Assembly: GCA_963838155.1 (NCBI GenBank)
Contig: CAWIQE010000019.1
Coordinates: forward strand, 1-64,000
From: Pararhizobium_B sp963838155
GTDB taxonomy: Bacteria > Pseudomonadota > Alphaproteobacteria > Rhizobiales > Rhizobiaceae
Reading direction: 5' to 3'
Length of the DNA: 64,000 bases
The notes under the pieces are model-generated. The model was not told the DNA's origin. It made no database searches and worked only from the letters and a program-made list of their open reading frames with translations. This document shows positions 26,576 to 34,520 of the stretch, piece after piece (the first letter of the stretch is position 1; every line of letters starts with the position of its first letter). A program made the translations under genes and the position numbers.

Positions 26576-27235
26576 TCAGGTGCTCTGCAGAACGGCGTCC
26601 GTGCCGATGCGGGCGAGGCGGATGACGGCCTGGGTGCGGCTGTCGACGTCGAGCTTCTGCAGGACGGCGGAGACATGCGCCTTGATCGTCGCCTCGGACA
26701 CCCCGAGTTCGTAGGCGATCTGCTTGTTGAGGAGCCCTTCGGCGAGCATGTTGAGGACGCGGCCCTGCTGCGGCGTCAGCGTCTGGATGCGGCCGATGAG
26801 GTCGGCGACCTCGGCGTCCTCCTCGGTCCCGAGGTCGATGCTGGACGGCGTCCAGATCTCGCCGGCCAGGACCGCCCGCACGCCGGCCCGGATCTCGTCT
26901 ATGCTCGCCGACTTGGAGATGAAGCCGGAGGCGCCGAGATCGATCGCCCGGCGCACCGTGGCGGCGTCGTCGGTGGCCGAGACGACGACGACCGGGAGGT
27001 TCACGAACTCGGCCCTGAGCGCCATCAGGCCGGACAGGCCGCTTGCGCCCGGCATGGCCAGATCGAAGAGCATGAGATCGGCGTCCGGATGGTCGGCCGC
27101 CGCCTCGCGCGCCGCCCGGGCGTCGCCCGCCTCGACGATCGACGTCTCCTTCTCGAGGCCCGACAGCGCATGGCGAAGGGCGCCACGGAAGAGCGGATGG
27201 TCGTCGGCGATGATTATCGTGGTCCGGTCCGTCAA
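26576..27235 (-). CDS. NarL/LuxR-type response regulator
   Basis: 219-aa two-domain regulator. The receiver domain begins TTIIIADDHPLFRGALRHAL with the acidic pair, has the phospho-acceptor Asp in DADLMLFDLAMPGASGL, and the conserved Ser/Lys region SATDD...GFISKSASIDE. The C-terminal LuxR helix-turn-helix reads LTPQQGRVLNMLAEGLLNKQ then IAYELGVSEATIKAHVSAVL. It lies tail-to-tail with the hybrid kinase across the repeat array, suggesting partnership, although convergent orientation means separate transcripts. Confidence 0.95.
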   Translation of the reverse strand: MTDRTTIIIADDHPLFRGALRHALSGLEKETSIVEAGDARAAREAAADHPDADLMLFDLAMPGASGLSGLMALRAEFVNLPVVVVSATDDAATVRRAIDLGASGFISKSASIDEIRAGVRAVLAGEIWTPSSIDLGTEEDAEVADLIGRIQTLTPQQGRVLNMLAEGLLNKQIAYELGVSEATIKAHVSAVLQKLDVDSRTQAVIRLARIGTDAVLQST

Positions 27236-27344
27236 GCCGTGCCCCTCCTCCCGAACGGCGCCGGGCGGAGATTCGCGGGCGCCGCGGTCATTTTAGCCCC
27301 CCTCGGGCCGGCGGGGAAGCCTCGGGCGACGCATTGCGCCGGCC

Positions 27345-27803
27345 TCAGGTCTTCTGCGGGCCGAGGGCCGATCCCTTTTCGGGTTCGGGATGGTCCCTCC
27401 AGTCGCGGTTCAGGCCGTCGACCATCTTGAAGAGATGGCGCATCACCCGCTCGAAGGCGTTCATGGCGCGGTCGAGATCCTGGTCCGTGGGCAAGGGCGC
27501 GGTCTCCGCGCCCGGCTCCTTCGTCCGGCCCTCCAGCCGCTCGACGCGCCTTTCGAGGCGATCGACGCGGTCCTGAAGGCTGCCGGCCCGAGGGTCGCCG
27601 GCCGGCCCGTCGCAGACCATCGCCTTCGCCTCGACGTGGCAGAGCGACATCTCGCCGGTCTCGTTGTCCATCCGCACGACCCCGCCGTCGACGGGCTGCA
27701 TGGAGTAGCGGGCGGCGGGCGGCTTGTCCTCGGCCAGGGCGGACATCGGCAGGCACAAGACGGCTGCGACGCAAGCGGCCGCCGCTACGATCGGTCTCGA
27801 CAT
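27345..27803 (-). CDS. Exported hypothetical protein with a coiled coil
   Basis: 152-aa protein starting MSRPIVAAAACVAAVLCLPM with signal cleavage after SALAEDK. The mature part has a small beta region with two cysteines (SLCHVEAKAMVCDGP) and then a heptad-rich helix (LQDRVDRLERRVERLEGRT), followed by a second helix ending FERVMRHLFKMVDGLNRDW. I do not recognise a family. It is likely periplasmic; the coiled coil suggests oligomerisation. The regulator upstream on this strand ends 110 nt away but on the far side, so it is probably transcribed alone. Confidence 0.72.
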   Translation of the reverse strand: MSRPIVAAAACVAAVLCLPMSALAEDKPPAARYSMQPVDGGVVRMDNETGEMSLCHVEAKAMVCDGPAGDPRAGSLQDRVDRLERRVERLEGRTKEPGAETAPLPTDQDLDRAMNAFERVMRHLFKMVDGLNRDWRDHPEPEKGSALGPQKT

Positions 27804-27930
27804 GGCATCCTCCTCTATCTGCCCAGAGGATATGGACGGACGACGCCGGAAATGCGAATCACATCCGATTTTCGGCAAACGGCCGGCCATCCCCTTTCCG
27901 GCACGTGCAAATGCCGGTAGGTAACGGACG

Positions 27931-28302
27931 ATGAGCGACATGATATACAAGATCGCGCCCCGCCGCCTATGGGAGGATGCGGAAGACGCCGGCGTGTTCG
28001 CCGGCGCCCCCGTCGACCTTGCGGACGGCTTCATCCATTTCTCGACGGCCGGCCAGGCGCCGGAAACGGCGGCCCGGCATTTCGACGGCCGGGACGACCT
28101 GCTGCTCGTTGCCGTCAGGGCGGGCGATCTCGGCGAGGCGCTGAGATACGAGCCGTCTCGCGGCGGCGCGCTCTTTCCCCACCTTTACGCGGCCCTGCCG
28201 CTCGGTGCGGTGGCGTGGGTCAGGCCGCTGCCGCTCGGGGCGGACGGGCGCCACGTCTTTCCCGACATGGGTGACGCGGACGGGTCGGAGATGCAGGGGT
28301 GA
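27931..28302 (+). CDS. DUF952 family protein
   Basis: 123-aa protein of the DUF952 family, unknown function. Typical features are the start IYKIAPRRLWEDAEDAGVF, the DLADGFIHFSTAGQAPETAA segment, and VAWVRPLPLGADGRHVFPDM near the end. No catalytic signature is established for the family. The stop codon overlaps the GTG start of pyrD by 4 nt, so the two are co-translated; this DUF952-pyrD pair is common in Hyphomicrobiales. Confidence 0.9.
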   Translation: MSDMIYKIAPRRLWEDAEDAGVFAGAPVDLADGFIHFSTAGQAPETAARHFDGRDDLLLVAVRAGDLGEALRYEPSRGGALFPHLYAALPLGAVAWVRPLPLGADGRHVFPDMGDADGSEMQG

Positions 28303-29396
28303 ACCGTTTCTTCGATGCGGCGGCGCGCCGGTTCGCCTTCGCGCTCGACCCCGAGCGCGCGCACGCGCTGTCGGTCCGCGCGCTCGCGAGCGGCATCCTG
28401 CCCAACGCGCCGCGCAAGCGCGACCCGCGGCTCTCGTCCATCGTCGCCGGCCTGCCCTTCGCCAACCCGATCGGCATCGCGGCCGGATACGACAAGAACG
28501 CCGAAGTGCCGCACGCCCTGCAGCGGCTCGGCTTCGCCTTCGTCGAGGTGGGAACGCTGACGCCGAGGCCGCAGGCGGGCAATCCCAGGCCGCGGCTGTT
28601 CCGGCTGCCGCGGGACCGTGCCGTCATCAACCGCATGGGCTTCAACAATTGCGGCCACGAGGAGGCGTGCCGGCGCCTGCGGGCCGACCGGCGGGGCGGG
28701 ATCGTCGGCGTCAACATCGGGGCCAACAAGGACAGCCCCGACCGGGTGCAGGACTACGTCGCCGGCATCCGTGCCTTCTACGACGTCGCATCCTATTTCA
28801 CCGCGAACGTCTCATCGCCGAACACGCCGGGCCTGCGCGACCTGCAGGGGCGCGAGGCGCTCGACCGGCTGCTTTCGGCTGTCCTGGAAGCCCGCGACGA
28901 GGAGGCCGCGGCGCGCGGCAAGCGCCTGCCGGTCTTCCTGAAGATCGCGCCCGACCTGACGGAAAGCGAGCTCGACGACATCGCCGGCGCGGCCCAGCAC
29001 CACGGGCTCGACGGCCTGATCGTCTCCAACACCACGGTGTCGCGCGACGGGCTCAAGGACAGGCGGCTTTCGGGCGAGGCCGGCGGGCTGTCGGGCCGGC
29101 CGCTGTTCGAGCGGTCGACGGTCGTCCTCGCCCGCATGCGTGTCCGCGTCGGGCCGCATATGCCGATCATCGGCGCCGGCGGCGTCGATTCCGCCGAGAC
29201 GGCGGCGGAAAAGATCCGCGCCGGCGCCGACCTCGTGCAGCTCTATACCGGCCTCGTCTACAACGGGCCCGGGCTCGTCGGGCGGATCGTGCGGGGCCTC
29301 TCAACGCTCTGCGACCGCGAGGGCCTCACCAGCCTGTCGGCGCTCCGCGACACCCGCGCGGAAGACTGGGCGATGCGCCGCGCCACCGACCGGTGA
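28299..29396 (+). CDS. pyrD: Dihydroorotate dehydrogenase (quinone), class 2
   Basis: 365-aa membrane-associated flavoprotein that oxidises dihydroorotate to orotate with ubiquinone, in pyrimidine biosynthesis. It starts with GTG overlapping the DUF952 stop. The N-terminal helix (FFDAAARRFAFALDPERAH) is the class 2 membrane-binding part. Landmarks are NPIGIAAGYDKNAEV, INRMGFNN, TANVSSPNTPGLRDLQ with the catalytic Ser region, FLKIAPDL, IVSNTTVSR, and the FMN site IIGAGGVDS and VQLYTGLVYNGP. Confidence 0.97.
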   Translation: MNRFFDAAARRFAFALDPERAHALSVRALASGILPNAPRKRDPRLSSIVAGLPFANPIGIAAGYDKNAEVPHALQRLGFAFVEVGTLTPRPQAGNPRPRLFRLPRDRAVINRMGFNNCGHEEACRRLRADRRGGIVGVNIGANKDSPDRVQDYVAGIRAFYDVASYFTANVSSPNTPGLRDLQGREALDRLLSAVLEARDEEAAARGKRLPVFLKIAPDLTESELDDIAGAAQHHGLDGLIVSNTTVSRDGLKDRRLSGEAGGLSGRPLFERSTVVLARMRVRVGPHMPIIGAGGVDSAETAAEKIRAGADLVQLYTGLVYNGPGLVGRIVRGLSTLCDREGLTSLSALRDTRAEDWAMRRATDR

Positions 29397-29502
29397 CGCC
29401 GGCATCGCTTTTTTCCGGCGCCTGCATCGGGGTGTCATTTTCGGGACAGGGCGTGTCCCAGGCTTGGCGTATGGTCATGTCAGTTTCAGAAAGGGACTTG
29501 TG

Positions 29503-29883
29503 ATGGTAAATCCAATTCAGCGTGCACGCGATCTAGCTTTTGATTTTCGTAATGACGCCTCCCATAATGTTGGTTCGTTTAAGAACAAAATTAAAGTAGA
29601 ACGTTGCGTATTTTCTTATTCAGACGGAACTAAAAAAACAAAGTATCAAAACTCAAATTCTTATAAATTAGATCAGACTTTTTCTCAAAGAATTCGCGGG
29701 AAACTATTTGGGTATATTACTAATAAATATGATTGTCCTGACGTCGGCAATTCATCCGCGTCGGACAATAATACGTCTGGCACGAATTCTTCCCAGCATA
29801 CGTGGAAAATGGCCGTCAGGCATCGGAATCCGCCGCAAGTCAACGATCCATCAGCCACTCGGACGCGGATGCGCACTGTTTGA
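29503..29883 (+). CDS. AT-rich orphan gene, hypothetical protein
   Basis: 126-aa frame that does not resemble any family I know. It begins MVNPIQRARDLAFDFRNDAS and is strongly polar (Asn, Ser, Lys), with a central SYSDGTKKTKYQNSNSYKL stretch and a basic tail. There is no signal peptide or membrane helix. The DNA from about 29510 to 29800 is far richer in A/T than its surroundings and uses A/T-ending codons, so it is very likely of foreign origin. The ribosome-binding site is weak, so expression is uncertain. It sits between pyrD and another unrecognised gene. Confidence 0.5.
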   Translation: MVNPIQRARDLAFDFRNDASHNVGSFKNKIKVERCVFSYSDGTKKTKYQNSNSYKLDQTFSQRIRGKLFGYITNKYDCPDVGNSSASDNNTSGTNSSQHTWKMAVRHRNPPQVNDPSATRTRMRTV

Positions 29884-30175
29884 TTGAAAATTCAGAAGAT
29901 CGAGCCCGCGAAGACCGCGAAAATGGACTTCGAACGCCAAGCGTTTGAAGGCGATCGACGATCCGGCTTTCACCGCTGACCGGACGACGGCTTTTTTTCA
30001 GGGTCGAAAGTGCTTGAGGGGCGGATCGGGTGTTCCGGAAGGGACACCCGATCCGCGTCCCGATTCGGGGAACCGCGAAATCGCCGGGATTTGTGCCGGT
30101 CTCTGCGGGCCGAACGGTGGACACTTCGCGTTTTTGGTTGCATAAAAGTTTATTGCAACCTTTGAGGTAATCCAC
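29884..30175. other. Intergenic region with two hairpins
   Basis: 292 bp between the two unrecognised genes. It contains a perfect 13-bp stem (30021-30033 with 30044-30056, 10-nt loop) beginning GCGGATCGGGTGT, without a T-run. A second hairpin, GGTTGCA (30136-30142) with TGCAACC (30154-30160), ends just before the GAGG of the next gene's ribosome-binding site. I see no coding content. Confidence 0.6.
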
Positions 30176-31069
30176 ATGAGCGACCCGATCGGACGCAGGA
30201 CTGCAGCGAACGTGCCCGTGCCGGGGGAAACTACCGGCGCATCCGAAACGGTTGCGGCCGACGGCCGTGCCGTCGCTTCGGGGGTCGCCCGGCGGCCGGC
30301 GCCGTCCACAGGCGGGGCGCCCGTGGATTCGGCGAAGGCCGTCGATCTACGCGAGCAGCGCTTCAGCGTCGTCGGCGGCGGCAACGACACCGGTGCGTCC
30401 GGCGGGCGACGTCTTGCCGACGTCGTGAACAGGATACCCGTTCCGACCCGCGACGGAGGGTTCGATTTCGTCGAGCTGGACAAGCTCGGAACCGACAAGG
30501 CTTCCCTGGAGGCCTTGCTCGACGCGAGGCGACAGCTCGAACTGCCTGTCGATGCCAGATTGCTGAAGGCCGAGATCGGGGAAGACCTGCTGCTGTTGGT
30601 CGGCTGGAACGCGAACGAACTGGAAGCGACCCTGAAGGACGTGAACCGCCGCATCGACGCGATGGATCTCGCTCCTCTCGACAAGACGAGCCTTCTCGCC
30701 CGGGACATGACGTATTGCTATTTCGACCGTCACGAGCCCCTCGTCGAAGTCTACCGCGACCATGTGCTCGAAGGGCACGACGCGCCAGTCATCACGCCGG
30801 CCATGGATCTGTTGAACAAGTCGATCATGACCACGTTCAAGCAGGCCAGGGGCAGAGGCGATGAAAATCCCGAACTGACCGGAGCCAAGATCGCGGCGTC
30901 GCTCGCAACCATGAAAAGCGCGCTCGCGGCGGCGGTCTCCCGCCGGGACGACGCGGAGGCCGGAACCGACCTTCACGCGAAGCTGTCGAACTGCGTCGAC
31001 TTCCTGACCATGACGGTTCGCAATGCCGGGCAGATGCTGGAGCTGAACGCGACGATACCGAGGACCTGA
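30176..31069 (+). CDS. Hypothetical protein, unrecognised, with disordered N-terminus
   Basis: 297 aa. The first 75 or so residues are low-complexity and rich in Gly, Ala, Ser, Thr and Pro (TGASETVAADGRAVASGVAR), with no hydrophobic signal peptide. The remainder is predicted by eye to be helical: ASLEALLDARRQLELPVDAR, NELEATLKDVNRRIDAMDL, CYFDRHEPLVEVYRDHVL, ASLATMKSALAAAVSRR. I know no matching family. GC content and codon use look native, unlike the gene before it. A flexible S/T/P-rich start before a helical body is also seen in type III secretion effectors, but I see no secretion genes here. Confidence 0.75.
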   Translation: MSDPIGRRTAANVPVPGETTGASETVAADGRAVASGVARRPAPSTGGAPVDSAKAVDLREQRFSVVGGGNDTGASGGRRLADVVNRIPVPTRDGGFDFVELDKLGTDKASLEALLDARRQLELPVDARLLKAEIGEDLLLLVGWNANELEATLKDVNRRIDAMDLAPLDKTSLLARDMTYCYFDRHEPLVEVYRDHVLEGHDAPVITPAMDLLNKSIMTTFKQARGRGDENPELTGAKIAASLATMKSALAAAVSRRDDAEAGTDLHAKLSNCVDFLTMTVRNAGQMLELNATIPRT

Positions 31070-31113
31070 GCGGAGGCCGGATTCCCGCCCGCCGCGCGCG
31101 GCCTCTCCCGGCG

Positions 31114-32481
31114 TCAGGACGGGAAGGCCCCGGCCGCGCGGCGCTTGAGCATCGCCGCGAGGCTGAAGCCGCGCAGGCCGAAGAAGACGTTCAGCGCGAG
31201 CCAGAGTCCGTGATTGCCGAGGGTCGGCACGGCGACCACCGTGCCGATGACGAAGACCGCAAGCGACAGGAGCATCATGTTGCGCATGTCGCGCGACCAT
31301 GTCGCGCCGATGAAGACGCCGTCCATCTGGAAGGCGAGGACGCCGGCGATCGGCGTCAGCGCCGCCCATGGCAGATATGTCAGCGCGGCGTCGCGCACGG
31401 CCGGCGCCGTGGTCAGGACACCGACGAGGGCGCTGCCGAAAGCGAGGAAGACGAGGGCCGTCGACGCCGCCAGCGCGAAGCCCCAGAGGACCGTCAGCCG
31501 GACGGCCCTGTCGAAGGCCGGCCGGAAGCCGGCGCCGATGGACCGGCCGACCATCTGCTCCGCGGCGGCGGCGAAACCGTCGAGATAGTTGCTCGCGACG
31601 AAGAACAGGTTCATCAGGATGGCGTTGGCCGCCAGCGTCACGGCGCCGAACTGCGCGCCGCTGCGGGTGAAGAGCGAAAAGGCGGCGAGCAGGGCGAAGG
31701 AGCGGACCATGATGTCGCCGTTCAGCCGCATCAGCCGTCCGACCGCCTGCCGGTGGAAGACCCGGCCGAGCGACGGCCGCCGCGGGGCGTCGAAGCGCAG
31801 GACGACGCGCGACAGCCCGAGGACCGCGCCGGTCACCTCGCCGCAGACGGTGCCGACGGCGACGCCGGCGATGCCCCAGCCGAGATGCAGGCCGAGCCAC
31901 AGCGACAGCACGATGTTGATGCCGTTGACGAGGCCCTGCAGGAGAAGGGCGGCGCCCGTCTCGCCGCGCCCGAGCAGGTAGCCGAGGATGGTGTAGTTGG
32001 CGAGCGCGGCGGGCGCGGAGAGGATGCGGATCGCCATATAGGCGGCCATGGCGTCGCGCACGGCCGGCCCCGGGCCCATGACCAGCGCGCCGGCTCGGAC
32101 GATCAGCGGCGACATGAGCGCCATCGCCGTCCCCGCGACGAGGGCGATGGCCAGCGAGCGCCAGAAGACGGCCTGCTCCTCGGCCGCGTCGCCGCGCCCG
32201 AAGGCCTGGGCGACGAGGCCGGTGGTGGCCGAGCGCAGGAAGTTGAAGGTGTTGTAGAGCACGTCGAAGACGACGGTGCCCACCGCCAGGCCGCCGATCA
32301 GCGCCGCCTGCCCCAGCTGGCCGACGACACCGGTATCGACGAGCCCCTGCAGCGGCGTCGTCAGGAAGGCGAGCGTCATCGGCACGGCGATGGCGAGCAC
32401 GGCGCGATGGGTGACGGCGAACGGCCGAACGGGCCGCGCACCGCCGGCCGACGCGTCGTCTTCCGTGCAGCCTTCCGACAC
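31114..32481 (-). CDS. MATE family efflux transporter (DinF/NorM-like)
   Basis: 455-aa inner-membrane antiporter with about twelve hydrophobic helices in two homologous halves. It reads AVLAIAVPMTLAFLTTPLQG and LVDTGVVGQLGQAALIGGLA near the start, and GVLAFQMDGVFIGATWSRDM in the second half, typical of the DinF-like MATE branch that exports cationic drugs or metabolites using a sodium or proton gradient. The GTG at 32481 is preceded by GAGGAGC; an in-frame ATG at 32634 gives a leader without similarity. It is divergent from the deacetylase-like gene. Confidence 0.93.
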   Translation of the reverse strand: MSEGCTEDDASAGGARPVRPFAVTHRAVLAIAVPMTLAFLTTPLQGLVDTGVVGQLGQAALIGGLAVGTVVFDVLYNTFNFLRSATTGLVAQAFGRGDAAEEQAVFWRSLAIALVAGTAMALMSPLIVRAGALVMGPGPAVRDAMAAYMAIRILSAPAALANYTILGYLLGRGETGAALLLQGLVNGINIVLSLWLGLHLGWGIAGVAVGTVCGEVTGAVLGLSRVVLRFDAPRRPSLGRVFHRQAVGRLMRLNGDIMVRSFALLAAFSLFTRSGAQFGAVTLAANAILMNLFFVASNYLDGFAAAAEQMVGRSIGAGFRPAFDRAVRLTVLWGFALAASTALVFLAFGSALVGVLTTAPAVRDAALTYLPWAALTPIAGVLAFQMDGVFIGATWSRDMRNMMLLSLAVFVIGTVVAVPTLGNHGLWLALNVFFGLRGFSLAAMLKRRAAGAFPS

Positions 32482-32611
32482 GGGGTAGCTCCTCGGACTC
32501 TCCTGGAATTGCCGTAACTTGCATGCGGCCCGGCCGAAAGCAATGCGTTTTTCGGGGCCGTCGGCGGCCGCGCGGCTGGCCGGCGGCGACGGTGCGCCTA
32601 TAAAGAGGGCG

Positions 32612-33514
32612 ATGGCGCTTTCGATCGTGCACAACCCGAACTACGACGCGGACTTCGATCCCGGCCATCGATTTCCGATGGGCAAGTATTCGCGGCTCGG
32701 GGCGGTGCTGCGGCAGGAGGGCCTGCTCGACGACACGACGATCCGCATTCCGACGCCTGCGCCCGGCGCCTGGCTGGCGCTGGCGCACGAGCGCGCCTAT
32801 GTCGACCAGGTGATCGCCGCGCGCGTGCCCGTCGCCATCGAGAAGGCCATCGGCTTCCCGGTCTCCGAGAAGGTGTCGCTCCGGGCGCGCACGGCCGTCG
32901 CCGGAACGATCATGGCGGCGCGGCTCGCGCTCGAGCACGGCATCGCCTGCAACACGGCCGGCGGCAGCCACCATGCGCGGCATCCGCACGGCGCCGGCTT
33001 CTGCACGTTCAACGACGTCGGCGTGGCGGCGAAGCTGCTTCTGGCCGACGGGGAGATTTCCCGGGCTCTGGTGGTCGATCTCGACGTGCACCAGGGCGAC
33101 GGAACGGCGGAGATCTTCGCCGGCGACCCGTCCGTCTGCACCGTGTCCGTCCACGCGCACCGGAACTACCCGCAGGTCAAGGCGCGCTCCGACATCGACG
33201 TTGCGCTGGCCGACGGCCTCGGCGACGAGGCCTATCTGGAAACGGTCGCGGCCCTGCTGCCGCGCACGCTCGGCGAAAGCCGCCCGGACATCGTCTTCTA
33301 CAATGCCGGCGTCGACCCGCATCGCGACGACAGGCTCGGCCGGCTGGCGCTCACCGACGAGGGGCTGAAACGGCGCGACGCGGCGGTCATCTCGTTCTTC
33401 CGGCGGCACGGCATCCCGCTCTGCGGCGTCATCGGCGGAGGCTACTCCCGCGACGTCGATGCGCTCGCCATGCGGCACGCCATCCTGTTCCGCACGGCAG
33501 CCGAATTCGCCTAG
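32612..33514 (+). CDS. Histone deacetylase family (acetoin-utilisation-like) hydrolase
   Basis: 300-aa zinc hydrolase of the HDAC superfamily. Active-site features are visible: AGGSHHARHPHGAGFCTFND (tandem catalytic His and the Gly-Phe-Cys tunnel), VVDLDVHQGDGTAEIF with the zinc-binding Asp-x-His, NAGVDPHRDDRLGRLALTDE with the second zinc Asp, and GGGYSRD. Bacterial members deacylate acetylpolyamines or acetylated proteins; the substrate here is unknown. The ATG at 32612 (MALSIVHNP) follows AAAGAGGG. The stop codon is part of a long hairpin. Confidence 0.93.
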   Translation: MALSIVHNPNYDADFDPGHRFPMGKYSRLGAVLRQEGLLDDTTIRIPTPAPGAWLALAHERAYVDQVIAARVPVAIEKAIGFPVSEKVSLRARTAVAGTIMAARLALEHGIACNTAGGSHHARHPHGAGFCTFNDVGVAAKLLLADGEISRALVVDLDVHQGDGTAEIFAGDPSVCTVSVHAHRNYPQVKARSDIDVALADGLGDEAYLETVAALLPRTLGESRPDIVFYNAGVDPHRDDRLGRLALTDEGLKRRDAAVISFFRRHGIPLCGVIGGGYSRDVDALAMRHAILFRTAAEFA

Positions 33515-33552
33515 AGCCTGTCCGCGATTCCGTGAAGCGCGGACAGGCTCTA
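33512..33552 (+). terminator. 15-bp perfect hairpin at the deacetylase stop codon
   Basis: TAGAGCCTGTCCGCG (33512-33526) pairs perfectly with CGCGGACAGGCTCTA (33538-33552) around an 11-nt loop, and the TAG stop codon is its first triplet. A weak T-containing stretch (TTGTCTTT) follows within 15 nt. It lies between convergent genes, so it probably terminates both. Confidence 0.6.
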
Positions 33553-33566
33553 ACGCATTGTCTTTA

Positions 33567-33613
33567 CGCGCTTCCGGACGGAAAACCGGTTTCCACTTTT
33601 CCTGGAAGCGCTC
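33567..33613 (+). repeat. Single copy of the CGGACGGAAAACCGG repeat
   Basis: One copy in plus orientation, beginning GCGCTTCCGGACGG and ending TTTTCCTGGAAGCG, lies just after the hairpin and about 20 bp before the stop of the CAP-domain gene. It has an extra T in the AACCGGTTT core compared with the 5811 copies. Confidence 0.9.
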
Positions 33614-33630
33614 TAGCCGGAAACCGGCCT

Positions 33631-34137
33631 TCAGCCGCCGGTCAGGACCATGGCCCAGTAGGGCCGGCCCGTCTTCGCGTCGGTCGCGACGGAGACGCCG
33701 ACGCCGGAATAGGCCTTGCCGAGCATGTTGCGCCGGTGCGGGGGAGACTTTTCCCAGGCCTCGAGCGCGGCGCCGACGGAGCTCTGGCCGCTGGCGATGT
33801 TCTCGGCCGCCGGCAGGGGCACGCCGTTCCGCTTCATGCGGCGGGCGAAATCGGCGCCGATGCCGATATTGTGCTCCATCACCTGGTGGACGGCCATGTT
33901 CCGCGCCTGGTCGAGGGCCGCCCCGGAGGCGCGGGCGTCGACCGTGAGGGCCGGTTCGCCGTTTGCGGCGCGAAAGGCATTGACGCCGGCGATCGCGCTG
34001 CCGCTCACGATTTTCGCGCCGGTCGCCTCGCCGCCCGCCCGGGGGGAGCCGCAGGCCGCGAGGCCGATCGCGCAGGATCCGAGCACGAGCGCGGCGGACA
34101 GGTTTCGGCGAACGCTTGAGATCACGCTTGAGATCAC
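33631..34137 (-). CDS. CAP-domain (SCP/PR1-like) lipoprotein
   Basis: 168-aa exported protein. A signal peptide ends in a lipobox (AIGLAACGS), giving an acylated Cys, and the mature part is a bacterial CAP domain: VNAFRAANGEPALTVDARAS, ARNMAVHQVMEHNIG, AAENIASGQSSVGAALEAWE, KSPPHRRNML, then YWAMVLTGG. Bacterial CAP proteins are secreted or envelope-bound, of mostly unknown function. The likely start is GTG at 34137, within a 12-bp direct duplication that also creates a GTG at 34125. Convergent with the deacetylase-like gene. Confidence 0.88.
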   Translation of the reverse strand: MISSVISSVRRNLSAALVLGSCAIGLAACGSPRAGGEATGAKIVSGSAIAGVNAFRAANGEPALTVDARASGAALDQARNMAVHQVMEHNIGIGADFARRMKRNGVPLPAAENIASGQSSVGAALEAWEKSPPHRRNMLGKAYSGVGVSVATDAKTGRPYWAMVLTGG

Positions 34138-34165
34138 GCTTGCGGATCCTTTCGGGGGGACGGGA

Positions 34166-34444
34166 TCAGCCGCGCCGGCGGCCGAGGGTGGACATCAGGC
34201 GAATGACCAGGAAGACCGGGACCACGACGACCGCGCCGAGCACGAGGTATCGACCGAAGCGCCCGAGCGCGGCGAAGCCTGTTTCCCAGAGGTTCTGCAG
34301 GAAGTCGCGGGCGGCATAGAAGACGTCGACGGGGTACCAGTCGAGCGCGCTCATGACGACGCCGACGATGAAGGAGACGACGAGCAGCTTGACCGCCGTG
34401 CGTCCCGGCGTATCGCCCAGAAATTGCGTGACCCTGCCCGACAT
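34166..34444 (-). CDS. DUF6460-like small membrane protein
   Basis: 92-aa protein starting MSGRVTQFLGDTPGRTAVKL with two hydrophobic helices (LLVVSFIVGVVMSALDW and LVLGAVVVVPVFLVIRLM) flanking an amphipathic segment (LQNLWETGFAALGRFGRYL). The pattern matches the DUF6460 family as I remember it; the function is unknown. I start it at 34444, since the longer ATG at 34504 adds an unsupported leader. It is likely in the inner membrane. It lies between the CAP protein and the ligase gene on the same strand. Confidence 0.75.
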   Translation of the reverse strand: MSGRVTQFLGDTPGRTAVKLLVVSFIVGVVMSALDWYPVDVFYAARDFLQNLWETGFAALGRFGRYLVLGAVVVVPVFLVIRLMSTLGRRRG

Positions 34445-34520
34445 TCCCAGCCTCTCGATGGCGCCTCGATTGCCGCAGACATAGGCGCGGAAAGATGGCG
34501 GCACAAGTGTTCCCTCGCCC

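Noticed and set aside
30347..33478. 1043-aa minus-strand frame
   Set aside because: Runs antisense to the 30176 and deacetylase genes and out of frame through MATE; low-complexity Arg/Gly-rich product.
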